DNA of 12,013 bases from CAIRYW01 sp964555825 (GTDB lineage Bacteria; Patescibacteriota; Minisyncoccia; Phycocordibacterales; CAIRYW01): contig CAZKTY010000024.1 of assembly GCA_964555825.1 (NCBI GenBank), positions 1 through 12,013 of the forward strand. The letters are read 5' to 3'. A program made the position numbers and the translations under genes. Each line of letters opens with the position of its first letter. The first letter of the stretch is position 1. Of this stretch, positions 5,784 to 12,013 are shown piece by piece. The notes below the pieces were generated by a model that was given only the letters and a program-made list of their open reading frames with translations, did not search any database and was not told where the DNA came from.

Positions 5784-8570
5784 ATGGAAAATTCTTCAAA
5801 TATAGAGATCATGGAAAAATTTTCTTCTCCGGAAGAAGAGATCAAATTCTTGAAAGAAAGGATTGCCATTAGAGAAAAAGAACTTTCTAAAAATTTTGAG
5901 AATGTAGATAAAGAAAATATCATCAGAGAAGAGATAAGGTTGTATGCTCGTGCTCATCCAGATGATCTTCTTGAGAAAGGACATAAGATGATCGTCTCTG
6001 AAGCTAAGGAGATCGCTCTTGAACTTGCTCCTGAAACTCATGATAGCAAAATGGAAGAATTATTGAGTATACTTGCAGAGAAAGGTTTGAAAAATACTCT
6101 TTCGATCGTTCAGCTTATGGCAAACCCCCATATTCAGGATGATTTTCATAGGTTTTTGGTTCAATTCTTTAAAGCAGGTTTTCTTTCTGATAGAGACATG
6201 AAAGAACAAGTAGTAAGATCTCTTGGTTATACTCTATTTGAGGTTGCTTTCCCAGAAAGTAAAAATGAATCAGAGAAGAAACCTCTTGCAGAGATCATTT
6301 CTTCAATGGAACAATGGTATGAGGGAGTACTTTCTATGGGACAAAAAGAATCTATCACTCTAGAGCTTTCTAGTGCTGAGGGTTCAGCAGAAACGGTCTT
6401 TTATATTTCAGTACCAGATAGTCTCAAGAACATCTTTGAGAAACAGCTTCTATCAGTATTTCCTAAAGCAAGGATATATGAAAAGAAAGATGACTACAAT
6501 GTCTTTAATTATTCAGGAATTTCCTTAGCTGCAGAAGCTCATCTGATGGGAAATCCTATTTTTCCATTAAAAACTTATGATCAATTCGATTATGATCCTC
6601 TAAACGTTATCCTTAATGCTTTTTCAAAGATCGAACAGGATAAAGAGGGAGCCGCTATTCAGTTTGTCATAACTCGTGATGATGATGGTTATATCGGAAG
6701 ATATAAGCAAGCTCTGCAGGCGATACAAAATGGTATGCCTCTTAAAAAGGCCATTGATATTCGACATAGTTTGATGGGAGAATTTTCTAAGACAGTCAAG
6801 GATATTGCCAAAGGGGAGATCAAAGCATTGTTCACTAACGATCTTTCAGAAAAAAAACAGGAGAATAATGAGGTATCGATCGAGGAAATAAAAAGAAAAG
6901 TATCAACACCGATAGTTCATATCAATATTCGTGTCTTGGCCTCTGCTCCAAGTAGAGAGAAGGCAGAAGATATTTTACATTCAATAGTTGCTTCTTTTGG
7001 ACAATTTGAAAATACATTAGGAACTGCTCTTATATGGAAAGAATTTTCTGGCAAACATTTCGAGGAATTATTCAAAGAATTTTCATATAGATCTTTTAAT
7101 CGAGAAAAAAGCATGCCTCTTTCGATCGGTGAGGTAACTTCTTTGATCCACTTTCCACAAGAACATCTTACTTCTCCTCATCTTAAGACCTCGATCTTCA
7201 GAAGTGCTCCTGCTCCGATCGGTCTTGGTCAGGACGGAATTTTGCTTGGTATAAACAGGGATAGGAATATTCAAACTCACATATACATGTCAGATGAGGA
7301 TCGTTTGAGACATTTGTATGTGATCGGTCAGACTGGTACAGGGAAGACAACTTTCTTGAAAGACATGATCGCTCAAGATATAAGAAGAGGAGCTGGAGTA
7401 TGTATGATAGATCCACATGGTAATGATATCCAAGATATTCTTTCGATCATTCCGCCAGAGAGAGTTAATGATGTTATCTATTTTGATCCAGGATACGCAC
7501 AGAGACCGATGGCATTGAATATGCTTGAGTATGATGTTAATTTTCCTGAGCAAAAAACTTTTGTGGTCAACGAGATGCTTTCTATTTTCAACAAACTTTT
7601 TGATATGAAAGTCGCAGGGGGACCAATGTTCGAACAATATTTCAGAAATGCTGTTCTTCTTGTAATGGAAGATCCTGAAACAGGGAATACTCTTTTTGAT
7701 GTTTCCCGTGTCCTTTCAGATAAAAGCTTCCGTGAGATGAAACTTTCAAAGTGTAACAATCCTATTGTCATACAGTTTTGGAGAGAGATCGCAGCAAAGG
7801 CAGGAGGAGAGGCTTCACTTCAGAATATTGTTCCTTATATAACAAGTAAATTTGATGTCTTTCTATCTAACGACATAATGCGTCCTATTATCTCTCAAGA
7901 AAGATCGGTTTTGAATTTTAGGGAAATAATGGATAACAAAAAGATTCTTTTAGTTAATCTTTCAAAAGGACGTTTGGGAGATATAAATGCTAATCTTATT
8001 GGTCTTATCATTGTTGGAAAGTTATTGATGGCAGCTCTTTCTCGTGCAGATTCTTTCGGAAAGGAATTTCCTCCATTTTATTTATATATTGATGAATTCC
8101 AAAATATTACGACAGATTCAATCTCTCAGATATTATCAGAGGCGAGAAAATATCAGTTGTCTCTAACTGTCGCTCATCAATTCATTGCTCAGCTCGAAGA
8201 TAGTATTAAGGATTCTGTATTTGGGAATGTCGGTTCAATTGTTTCATTCAGAGTTGGAGCAGAAGATGCTGAATATCTTGAAAAACAATTTGAACCAGTC
8301 TTCGAGCAGTTCGATCTGATGAATATTGATAACAGAAATGCATATATAAAAATGCTTTCAAATGGCAGACCAACTAGACCTTTCAGTTTAGAGACCTTAC
8401 CTTTTCCAAGAGGAGATATGGGTAGAGCTGAAAAACTTAAAGAACTTTCGTATCTGACCTATGGAAAAGATAGAAAAGAAGTTGAGGCAGAGATCCGTAG
8501 AAAATATGAAGTTGGTAGGATCATTCCTCAAGCACCGGCTCCTAATCCTCTTGCTTCGCTAAAGTCTTAA
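5784..8570 (+). CDS. HerA/TraD-like type IV secretion-family ATPase, 928 aa
   Basis: A large P-loop ATPase of the conjugation/DNA-pumping superfamily (VirD4/TraD/HerA). The Walker A motif GQTGTGKTT is at residues 515-523, followed by the MIDPHGND block; Walker B is LYIDEFQN with D770 and E771, followed by SEARKYQLSL and the AHQ sensor-like triplet. The region after Walker B resembles the TraG/TraD 'TraM recognition' C-terminal domain. The first 500 residues are Glu/Lys-rich with likely coiled coil near 15-50, and they match nothing I recognise. I see no membrane helix, unlike classical coupling proteins, so it probably acts as a soluble or peripherally bound motor. Such proteins are common in CPR genomes, linked there to type IV secretion, pili or DNA uptake; the substrate is unknown. 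No relaxase or other secretion gene is nearby. Confidence 0.85.
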   Translation: MENSSNIEIMEKFSSPEEEIKFLKERIAIREKELSKNFENVDKENIIREEIRLYARAHPDDLLEKGHKMIVSEAKEIALELAPETHDSKMEELLSILAEKGLKNTLSIVQLMANPHIQDDFHRFLVQFFKAGFLSDRDMKEQVVRSLGYTLFEVAFPESKNESEKKPLAEIISSMEQWYEGVLSMGQKESITLELSSAEGSAETVFYISVPDSLKNIFEKQLLSVFPKARIYEKKDDYNVFNYSGISLAAEAHLMGNPIFPLKTYDQFDYDPLNVILNAFSKIEQDKEGAAIQFVITRDDDGYIGRYKQALQAIQNGMPLKKAIDIRHSLMGEFSKTVKDIAKGEIKALFTNDLSEKKQENNEVSIEEIKRKVSTPIVHINIRVLASAPSREKAEDILHSIVASFGQFENTLGTALIWKEFSGKHFEELFKEFSYRSFNREKSMPLSIGEVTSLIHFPQEHLTSPHLKTSIFRSAPAPIGLGQDGILLGINRDRNIQTHIYMSDEDRLRHLYVIGQTGTGKTTFLKDMIAQDIRRGAGVCMIDPHGNDIQDILSIIPPERVNDVIYFDPGYAQRPMALNMLEYDVNFPEQKTFVVNEMLSIFNKLFDMKVAGGPMFEQYFRNAVLLVMEDPETGNTLFDVSRVLSDKSFREMKLSKCNNPIVIQFWREIAAKAGGEASLQNIVPYITSKFDVFLSNDIMRPIISQERSVLNFREIMDNKKILLVNLSKGRLGDINANLIGLIIVGKLLMAALSRADSFGKEFPPFYLYIDEFQNITTDSISQILSEARKYQLSLTVAHQFIAQLEDSIKDSVFGNVGSIVSFRVGAEDAEYLEKQFEPVFEQFDLMNIDNRNAYIKMLSNGRPTRPFSLETLPFPRGDMGRAEKLKELSYLTYGKDRKEVEAEIRRKYEVGRIIPQAPAPNPLASLKS

Positions 8571-8614
8571 TTTCATGTAAAATGGGGAGATAATTATTAG
8601 TTATCTTTTATTGT

Positions 8615-9196
8615 ATGCAACATCCTAAAGAAGAAAAAACATATGTGATGATCAAGCCTGACGGCGTGAAAAAAGGCTTAATTGGACAGGTTATTGGCCG
8701 TTTTGAACAAAGAGATCTTAAAATTGTGGCTCTTGAGATGTTCCAGCCAACTCGCGAACAGGTAGATAATCACTATCCAAAAGATGAAAAATGGATAACT
8801 CGTCTCGGTGAAAAAACCTCCGCAACCTATGAGAAGTACGGATATGATCTAAGTGAACTTGGCACAACGGATCTTTTTGAGATCGGAAAAAAAGTTAGAG
8901 GTTGGTTGCTTGATTTCATGATCTCAGCTCCTCTTGTAAAGATTGTTGTTCAGGGAGTTCACGCTGTAGATGTCGTTCGAAAGATCGCTGGTCCAACAAT
9001 GCCATATCTTGCAGACATGGGAACTATAAGAGGAGATTTTTCAATAGATTCTCCTGCTCTAGCAAATAAAGAGAAAAGAGCTGTAATGAATATCATTCAC
9101 GCATCAGAAACACCAGAAGAAGCTGAACACGAAATTAAATATTGGTTTGGAAAATCTCCAATCCATTCGTATAAAAGATTCGGAGTTGACGAATAG
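8615..9196 (+). CDS. ndk: Nucleoside diphosphate kinase, long form with insertion
   Basis: Makes nucleoside triphosphates from diphosphates by a phosphohistidine ping-pong mechanism. The catalytic His is H162 in NIIHASETPEEAE; K14 in IKPDGV and R139 in GTIRGDF are the usual nucleotide/phosphate-contacting residues, and VRKIAGPTMP (121-130) matches the canonical R..GPT.P block. At 193 residues it is about 50 longer than typical bacterial Ndk (about 140). The extra part, roughly residues 57-97 (Lys/Glu/Tyr-rich), sits where the family normally has a short HY..H..PF..L loop. The 44-base gap before it contains GATAA...TTATC but no clear promoter or ribosome binding site. A strong terminator follows. 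Confidence 0.93.
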   Translation: MQHPKEEKTYVMIKPDGVKKGLIGQVIGRFEQRDLKIVALEMFQPTREQVDNHYPKDEKWITRLGEKTSATYEKYGYDLSELGTTDLFEIGKKVRGWLLDFMISAPLVKIVVQGVHAVDVVRKIAGPTMPYLADMGTIRGDFSIDSPALANKEKRAVMNIIHASETPEEAEHEIKYWFGKSPIHSYKRFGVDE

Positions 9197-9220
9197 TTCA
9201 ATTTGTCTCTGTTGATAACC

Positions 9221-9251
9221 AAAAAAATCCTTTTACAAAAAGGATTTTTTT
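9221..9251 (+). terminator. Rho-independent terminator of ndk
   Basis: The run AAAAAAATCCTTTT (9221-9234) pairs with AAAAGGATTTTTT (9237 onward), followed by a T-run to 9251. The stem is about 12-13 bp with a very small loop, and the A-run mirrors the T-run, so it could work on both strands. It cleanly ends the ndk transcript before the next promoter. Confidence 0.8.
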
Positions 9252-9256
9252 GTCTA

Positions 9257-9286
9257 TTGCAAAGGATATAAAAGAGTCCATACTAA
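9257..9286 (+). promoter_or_regulatory. Promoter of the structured small RNA
   Basis: TTGCAA (9257-9262) and TACTAA (9281-9286) are 18 bases apart. Transcription would start at G9292 or G9293, which is the first base of the RNA's closing stem. This agreement between promoter and RNA fold, which are independent signals, raises confidence in both. Confidence 0.55.
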
Positions 9287-9291
9287 ATACA

Positions 9292-9445
9292 GGTACGAAG
9301 CAGTATTGCCTTAACTTATTGAAAAAAAAGGGAGCACTACTTTCGGAAAGCTTAGGTTTTCCGTCGAATGCACCCACCTAACTTTTGTTAGGAGCAATAC
9401 GCCTCGGACCGAAAAAGGATCTCTACATTGTTAGGGATTTTTTTT
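9292..9445 (+). ncRNA. ssrS: Structured small RNA, probable 6S-like RNA
   Basis: The stretch has its own promoter and terminator and no credible ORF. A closing stem pairs 9292-9301 with 9401-9410 (8 of 10 pairs) and continues as GTATTGC (9303-9309) with GCAATAC (9394-9400). On the 3' side of the enclosed region is a perfect hairpin CCTAAC-TTTT-GTTAGG (9377-9392), preceded by CACCCA. From memory of the family, 6S RNAs of proteobacteria have the same plan: a closing stem, an open bubble mimicking a melted promoter, and a short hairpin in the 3' strand after a CACC-type box. The segments GAAAGCTTA (9346-9354) and CCGTCGAATGCACCCACCT (9361-9379) recall the matching part of E. coli 6S. The apical arm is much shorter than usual (core about 119 bases), so this could instead be an unrelated RNA. 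6S RNA binds housekeeping RNA polymerase. Confidence 0.5.
9419..9445 (+). terminator. Rho-independent terminator of the small RNA
   Basis: ATCTCTA (9419-9425) pairs with TAGGGAT (9432-9438) with one G-U pair and a six-base loop, directly followed by T-residues to 9445 (eight in a row from 9438). It separates the small RNA from the membrane-protein gene at 9506. Confidence 0.75.
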
Positions 9446-9477
9446 GTAGTTGCTTAGCTTTTTCTTAAAAGTGAAAG

Positions 9478-9483
9478 TATAAT
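9478..9483 (+). promoter_or_regulatory. -10 box upstream of the DUF2238-like gene
   Basis: A perfect TATAAT lies 22 bases before the ATG at 9506 and 32 bases after the preceding terminator, so a new transcript probably starts near 9490. A -35 is not clear (AGCTTT at 9456-9461 is the nearest, with 16-base spacing). The short leader has no Shine-Dalgarno sequence. Confidence 0.45.
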
Positions 9484-9505
9484 ATCAACTGAGCTAATCA
9501 ATTAA

Positions 9506-9886
9506 ATGACTGGAAAAAAAGCATATCTTTTTTTGAGCCTCGGAGTCTTTTTGTTGCTTTTCGCAGTACATTTTTTTGCAACAATGACTGGCTTGTATTG
9601 GATATCTGGATGGTTTGATAGTGTTTCTCATCTTATAGGAGGTTTCGGGATCTTTTTTGTTCTGTCTTACGTATTCTCCATCAAAGGAAGAAGACCTTCT
9701 TTAGGATCGGTGGTTGCATTCTCTCTTTTAATTGGCGTTATTTGGGAATTGTTCGAACTTAATTACGGAATAACTTCTATTTCAAACCACAAATACGCTT
9801 ATGACACTTCTAGTGATCTAGTTTTTGACGTTATCGGAGGTTTTTTAGCTTTTTTAATCACAAAAAAATATGCAAGATCAAAATAA
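9506..9886 (+). CDS. Four-helix membrane protein, DUF2238/YjdF-like
   Basis: A 126-residue integral membrane protein with hydrophobic helices at about 6-26, 40-57, 66-84 and 103-119. Polar residues inside or next to the helices form the pattern D38-x3-H42-x2-GG, then W80-E81-x2-E84, then D100-x3-D104-x3-D108-x2-GG. This resembles the DUF2238 family (E. coli YjdF), whose function is not established; the buried Asp/His/Glu set suggests metal or proton handling, which is inference. It follows the small RNA terminator with its own TATAAT box, and its last 17 bases overlap the start of the beta-CASP gene, so the two are co-transcribed and probably translationally coupled. Confidence 0.75.
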   Translation: MTGKKAYLFLSLGVFLLLFAVHFFATMTGLYWISGWFDSVSHLIGGFGIFFVLSYVFSIKGRRPSLGSVVAFSLLIGVIWELFELNYGITSISNHKYAYDTSSDLVFDVIGGFLAFLITKKYARSK

Positions 9887-11279
9887 GAAAATAGAGAAAA
9901 AACTGAAGCTCACTTTTGCTTCAGGAGCAACGACCGTGACTGGTGCTAATTTTATTTTAGAGACAATGCCTGATGAAGGGAGTTCAGAAGAGAAAGTCTA
10001 TGTAATGGTTGATTGCGGTCTTGTTCAAGGAGATGCAGATCCTAGAGAAAATATGAAACCTTTTGTATATGATCCTTCGAAGATAGATTATCTTCTCATT
10101 ACGCATGCTCATATAGATCATATAGGAAGAATTCCAAAATTTGTGAAGGATGGTTTTAAAGGAAAGATATTTTCTACGATCGAAACGAAAGAACTCACTC
10201 CTATAATGCTTAAAGATGCGGCAAAATTAATGCTTCAAGAGGCTGAAAAGACTGGCAATCCACCAATATACTTCGAAGCAGATATAGATGATGCTATGAA
10301 ATTATGGAAAGATGTTCCTTATCATGAATCTTTCAAACTGTCTGGTGGATTTGATGTAGAGGCTAAAGATGCTGGACACATACTAGGTTCAGCAATGTAT
10401 GAAATAACTTATAACGGCACAAAAATTGTTTTTACTGGAGATCTAGGAAATTCACCTTCGCCTCTTCTCAGGGACACCGAAAAGATCATTGATGCAAATT
10501 ATTTGATAATGGAAAGTGTCTATGGAGACAGAAATCATGAAACGAACCAAGAAAGAAAAGAAAAATTGGAAGATGTGATCGAAGATAGTGTAAAAAGGGG
10601 AGGTACTTTGATAATCCCTTCTTTTTCATTAGAGAAAACTCAAAATCTGTTGTTTGAGATGAATACTTTAGTGGATGGAAAGAGGATCCCCGATGTTCCT
10701 GTATTTCTTGATTCTCCTCTGGCGATGAAAGTAACAGATATCTATATGAAAGAAAAGAAGAATTTTAATGCCGATGCTCTGCTTCGAATAAAAGAAGGGG
10801 AAGATCTTTTTTCTTTTCCAAAATTAAGGATCGTTAGAAGTGCTGAAGAGAGTAGAGAACTTATAAAAGAACCAAGTCCAAAGATCATCATCGCTGGTAG
10901 TGGAATGTCTACGGGAGGAAGGATCTTGCATCATGAGGTCAATTATTTGCCTGATCCACAAAGTACAATACTGCTTACAGGATACCAATCCTTTGGAACC
11001 TTAGGCAGACAGATCTCCAATCATCCTAAAATGGTAAGTATCTTTGGGAGCAAGATCCATGTGAATGCTCATATAGAAAGTATAGATGGATATTCTTCTC
11101 ACAAGGATTCAGATCATCTTTTGGAATTTGTAGGTTTTACAAGAGACTCTCTAAAGAAGGTCTTTCCTGTAATGGGTGAACCGAGATCTTCTATGTTCCT
11201 TGCACAAAAGATCGAGGATTATTTAGGAGTTGAGACATATCATCCTGAAGATGGAGAAAGTGTTGTATTATCATGTTAG
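9870..11279 (+). CDS. Metallo-beta-lactamase fold hydrolase, beta-CASP type (probable RNase)
   Basis: A zinc-dependent hydrolase of the family that includes CPSF-73 and bacterial/archaeal RNases. Metal-binding motifs are in order: THAHIDHIG with H79, H81, D83 and H84; H170 in DAGHILGS; D191 in FTGDLGN; H411 in GYSSHKD. Between them are beta-CASP features: IIPSFSLEKTQNLLFE, then GSGMSTGGRILHHE with H354/H355, and LTGYQSFGTLGRQ. The 469-residue length suits the family. It lacks KH or other accessory domains, so it may process or degrade RNA without them. The ATG lies within the preceding membrane-protein gene (17-base overlap); the next ATG would remove the first conserved strand. The exact substrate is not visible. 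Confidence 0.9.
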   Translation: MQDQNKKIEKKLKLTFASGATTVTGANFILETMPDEGSSEEKVYVMVDCGLVQGDADPRENMKPFVYDPSKIDYLLITHAHIDHIGRIPKFVKDGFKGKIFSTIETKELTPIMLKDAAKLMLQEAEKTGNPPIYFEADIDDAMKLWKDVPYHESFKLSGGFDVEAKDAGHILGSAMYEITYNGTKIVFTGDLGNSPSPLLRDTEKIIDANYLIMESVYGDRNHETNQERKEKLEDVIEDSVKRGGTLIIPSFSLEKTQNLLFEMNTLVDGKRIPDVPVFLDSPLAMKVTDIYMKEKKNFNADALLRIKEGEDLFSFPKLRIVRSAEESRELIKEPSPKIIIAGSGMSTGGRILHHEVNYLPDPQSTILLTGYQSFGTLGRQISNHPKMVSIFGSKIHVNAHIESIDGYSSHKDSDHLLEFVGFTRDSLKKVFPVMGEPRSSMFLAQKIEDYLGVETYHPEDGESVVLSC

Positions 11280-11282
11280 GGA

Positions 11283-11307
11283 CGAATTGAAGATCCGTAT
11301 TCATTCG
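11283..11307 (+). promoter_or_regulatory. Hairpin in the gap before the SLOG-fold gene
   Basis: CGAATTGAA (11283-11291) pairs with TTCATTCG (11300-11307) with one bulged T and an eight-base loop. It starts 4 bases after the beta-CASP stop codon. No T-run follows (CATTTAAAATTAAG), so it is at most a weak terminator or an mRNA 3'-end stabiliser. Confidence 0.3.
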
Positions 11308-11323
11308 CATTTAAAATTAAGTT

Positions 11324-11329
11324 TATAAA
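11324..11329 (+). promoter_or_regulatory. Possible -10 box for a leaderless SLOG-fold mRNA
   Basis: TATAAA ends 6 bases before the ATG at 11336, the same spacing seen at the ATPase gene (TATAAT, 6 bases, ATG). In such A/T-rich sequence the match is weak evidence, and no good -35 was seen. Confidence 0.3.
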
Positions 11330-11335
11330 AAAAAT

Positions 11336-12001
11336 ATGACAGATTCAGAACAAGATCAAAAAACTAGTGTAGATACAAAATCAGCGATCGGTAACGTCGA
11401 TGAAAAAAGACATGGACATTTTCGTATAAAGATATGTATTTCAGGTGCTGCAGAGCTAGGACATCTAAACCCTAGGGTACATGACCTTGCGAAGGAATTA
11501 GGCAGACAGATAGCATTGCAGGGAGCTGATATCACGACAGGGGCAACAACTGGTTTTCCATTTTGGGCTGCCATGGGAGCAAAGGAAGCCGGAGGATTAT
11601 CTATTGGTTTCTCTCCTGCACACGATGAAAAAGAGCACACTGAAGCATATAGATTGCCTTTGGATTTCATGGATATTCTTATTTACACAGGCTTTGGCTA
11701 TCCAGGAAGAGACCTTTTCCTCACAAGATCATCTGATGCTGTAATAATTGGACCAGGAAGAATCGGTACTTTTCATGAGTTTACAATTGCTTTTGAAGAT
11801 GACAAGACTATTGGTATTCTTACAAGTGATGATTGGGAGACGGATGAGATCATTCAGACTATCTTAAGTAAAAGCAATCGCCAGACTGAAGATACTGTTA
11901 TTTTTGATTCTGATCCTAAGACCCTTGTAGCAAAGGTCATTGAAGCTACAAAGAAAAAGAAGATAAATGATACCTATTGCGATAAGATATACAGCTTCTA
12001 A
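11336..12001 (+). CDS. SLOG/LOG-like Rossmann-fold nucleotide-binding protein
   Basis: A 221-residue protein with the pattern of the SLOG superfamily (LOG cytokinin-activating phosphoribohydrolases, TIGR00725-type proteins, DprA). After a charged, probably disordered first 30 residues comes a Rossmann strand (RIKICISGAAE). The glycine-rich TTGATTGFPFWAAMGA...GG (67-87) takes the place of the usual GGGPGLMGA region. RDLFLTRSSDAVI precedes PGRIGTFHE (140-148), the counterpart of the LOG motif PGGxGTxxE with Arg replacing the second Gly. It therefore probably binds a nucleotide phosphate, but the changed motif means LOG enzyme activity cannot be assumed. It is separated from the beta-CASP gene by 56 bases with a small hairpin. 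Confidence 0.72.
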   Translation: MTDSEQDQKTSVDTKSAIGNVDEKRHGHFRIKICISGAAELGHLNPRVHDLAKELGRQIALQGADITTGATTGFPFWAAMGAKEAGGLSIGFSPAHDEKEHTEAYRLPLDFMDILIYTGFGYPGRDLFLTRSSDAVIIGPGRIGTFHEFTIAFEDDKTIGILTSDDWETDEIIQTILSKSNRQTEDTVIFDSDPKTLVAKVIEATKKKKINDTYCDKIYSF

Positions 12002-12013
12002 TGAATTAAAAAT

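Noticed and set aside
7290..7637. 115-codon open frame on the minus strand inside the ATPase gene
   Set aside because: It lies wholly opposite a gene with clear Walker motifs, encodes no recognisable domain, and is one of several chance antisense frames there.
9288..9310. CAGG...GAAGCAG resembling the SRP RNA (4.5S) loop motif
   Set aside because: The conserved CAGG-N-CGGAAG-AAGCAGC order is not met and the surrounding bases pair in a different fold.
9356..9380. Possible tRNA/tmRNA T-arm (TCGAAT) in the small RNA
   Set aside because: No flanking 5-bp T-stem, no acceptor stem and no CCA end could be formed.
11356..11670. 104-codon minus-strand open frame opposite the SLOG-fold gene
   Set aside because: It is a shadow of the well-supported plus-strand Rossmann protein, with no promoter or family signature.
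1..12013. CRISPR array, insertion sequence or prophage
   Set aside because: No regularly spaced repeats, transposase, integrase, terminal inverted repeats or phage genes were seen; the only notable direct repeat is the 22-bp pair near 5700.

Overview
The window looks like a chromosomal segment of a Candidate Phyla Radiation bacterium (Patescibacteria, most likely a parcubacterial lineage). It is AT-rich, Arg is mostly AGA/AGG, and genes are packed with 1-15 base gaps or overlaps. Almost no gene has a Shine-Dalgarno sequence. The spc-type ribosomal operon has no rpmD (L30) between rpsE and rplO, a known CPR trait. No gene carries internal in-frame TGA, so the standard bacterial code (table 11) applies; this argues against Gracilibacteria and Absconditabacteria.

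Layout. Positions 1-374 hold the possible tail of an upstream gene, two terminator-like hairpins, a candidate promoter, and a structured leader made of a 16-bp inverted repeat followed by a hairpin that buries the rpsN start codon. Positions 375-4215 are rpsN (zinc type)-rpsH-rplF-rplR-rpsE-rplO-secY, nearly gapless: ribosomal proteins of both subunits followed by the Sec channel. After a 98-base gap come adk and map, joined by an ATGA overlap. The 97 bases after map hold a perfect 22-bp direct repeat whose second copy supplies a TATAAT box just 6 bases before the start of a 928-aa soluble HerA/TraD-like ATPase (5784-8570). This gene stands where many bacteria carry infA-rpmJ-rpsM. Next is ndk (8615-9196), an unusually long nucleoside diphosphate kinase with a large internal insertion, closed by a clear terminator.

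Positions 9197-9505 have no protein gene. They contain what looks like a self-contained small RNA gene: a promoter, a compact structured RNA starting at its predicted first base, and a rho-independent terminator. Its architecture resembles 6S RNA. Then come a four-helix DUF2238-like membrane protein (9506-9886) overlapping a metallo-beta-lactamase/beta-CASP hydrolase (9870-11279), and a divergent SLOG/LOG-fold nucleotide-binding protein (11336-12001).

Together the left two thirds form a translation, secretion and protein-maturation block: ribosomal proteins, SecY, methionine aminopeptidase, and the nucleotide-balancing kinases Adk and Ndk. The right third is a looser set of probable RNA-processing and nucleotide-related genes. 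The most interesting non-coding signals are the 6S-like RNA, the two-hairpin rpsN leader and the duplicated operator/promoter upstream of the ATPase.
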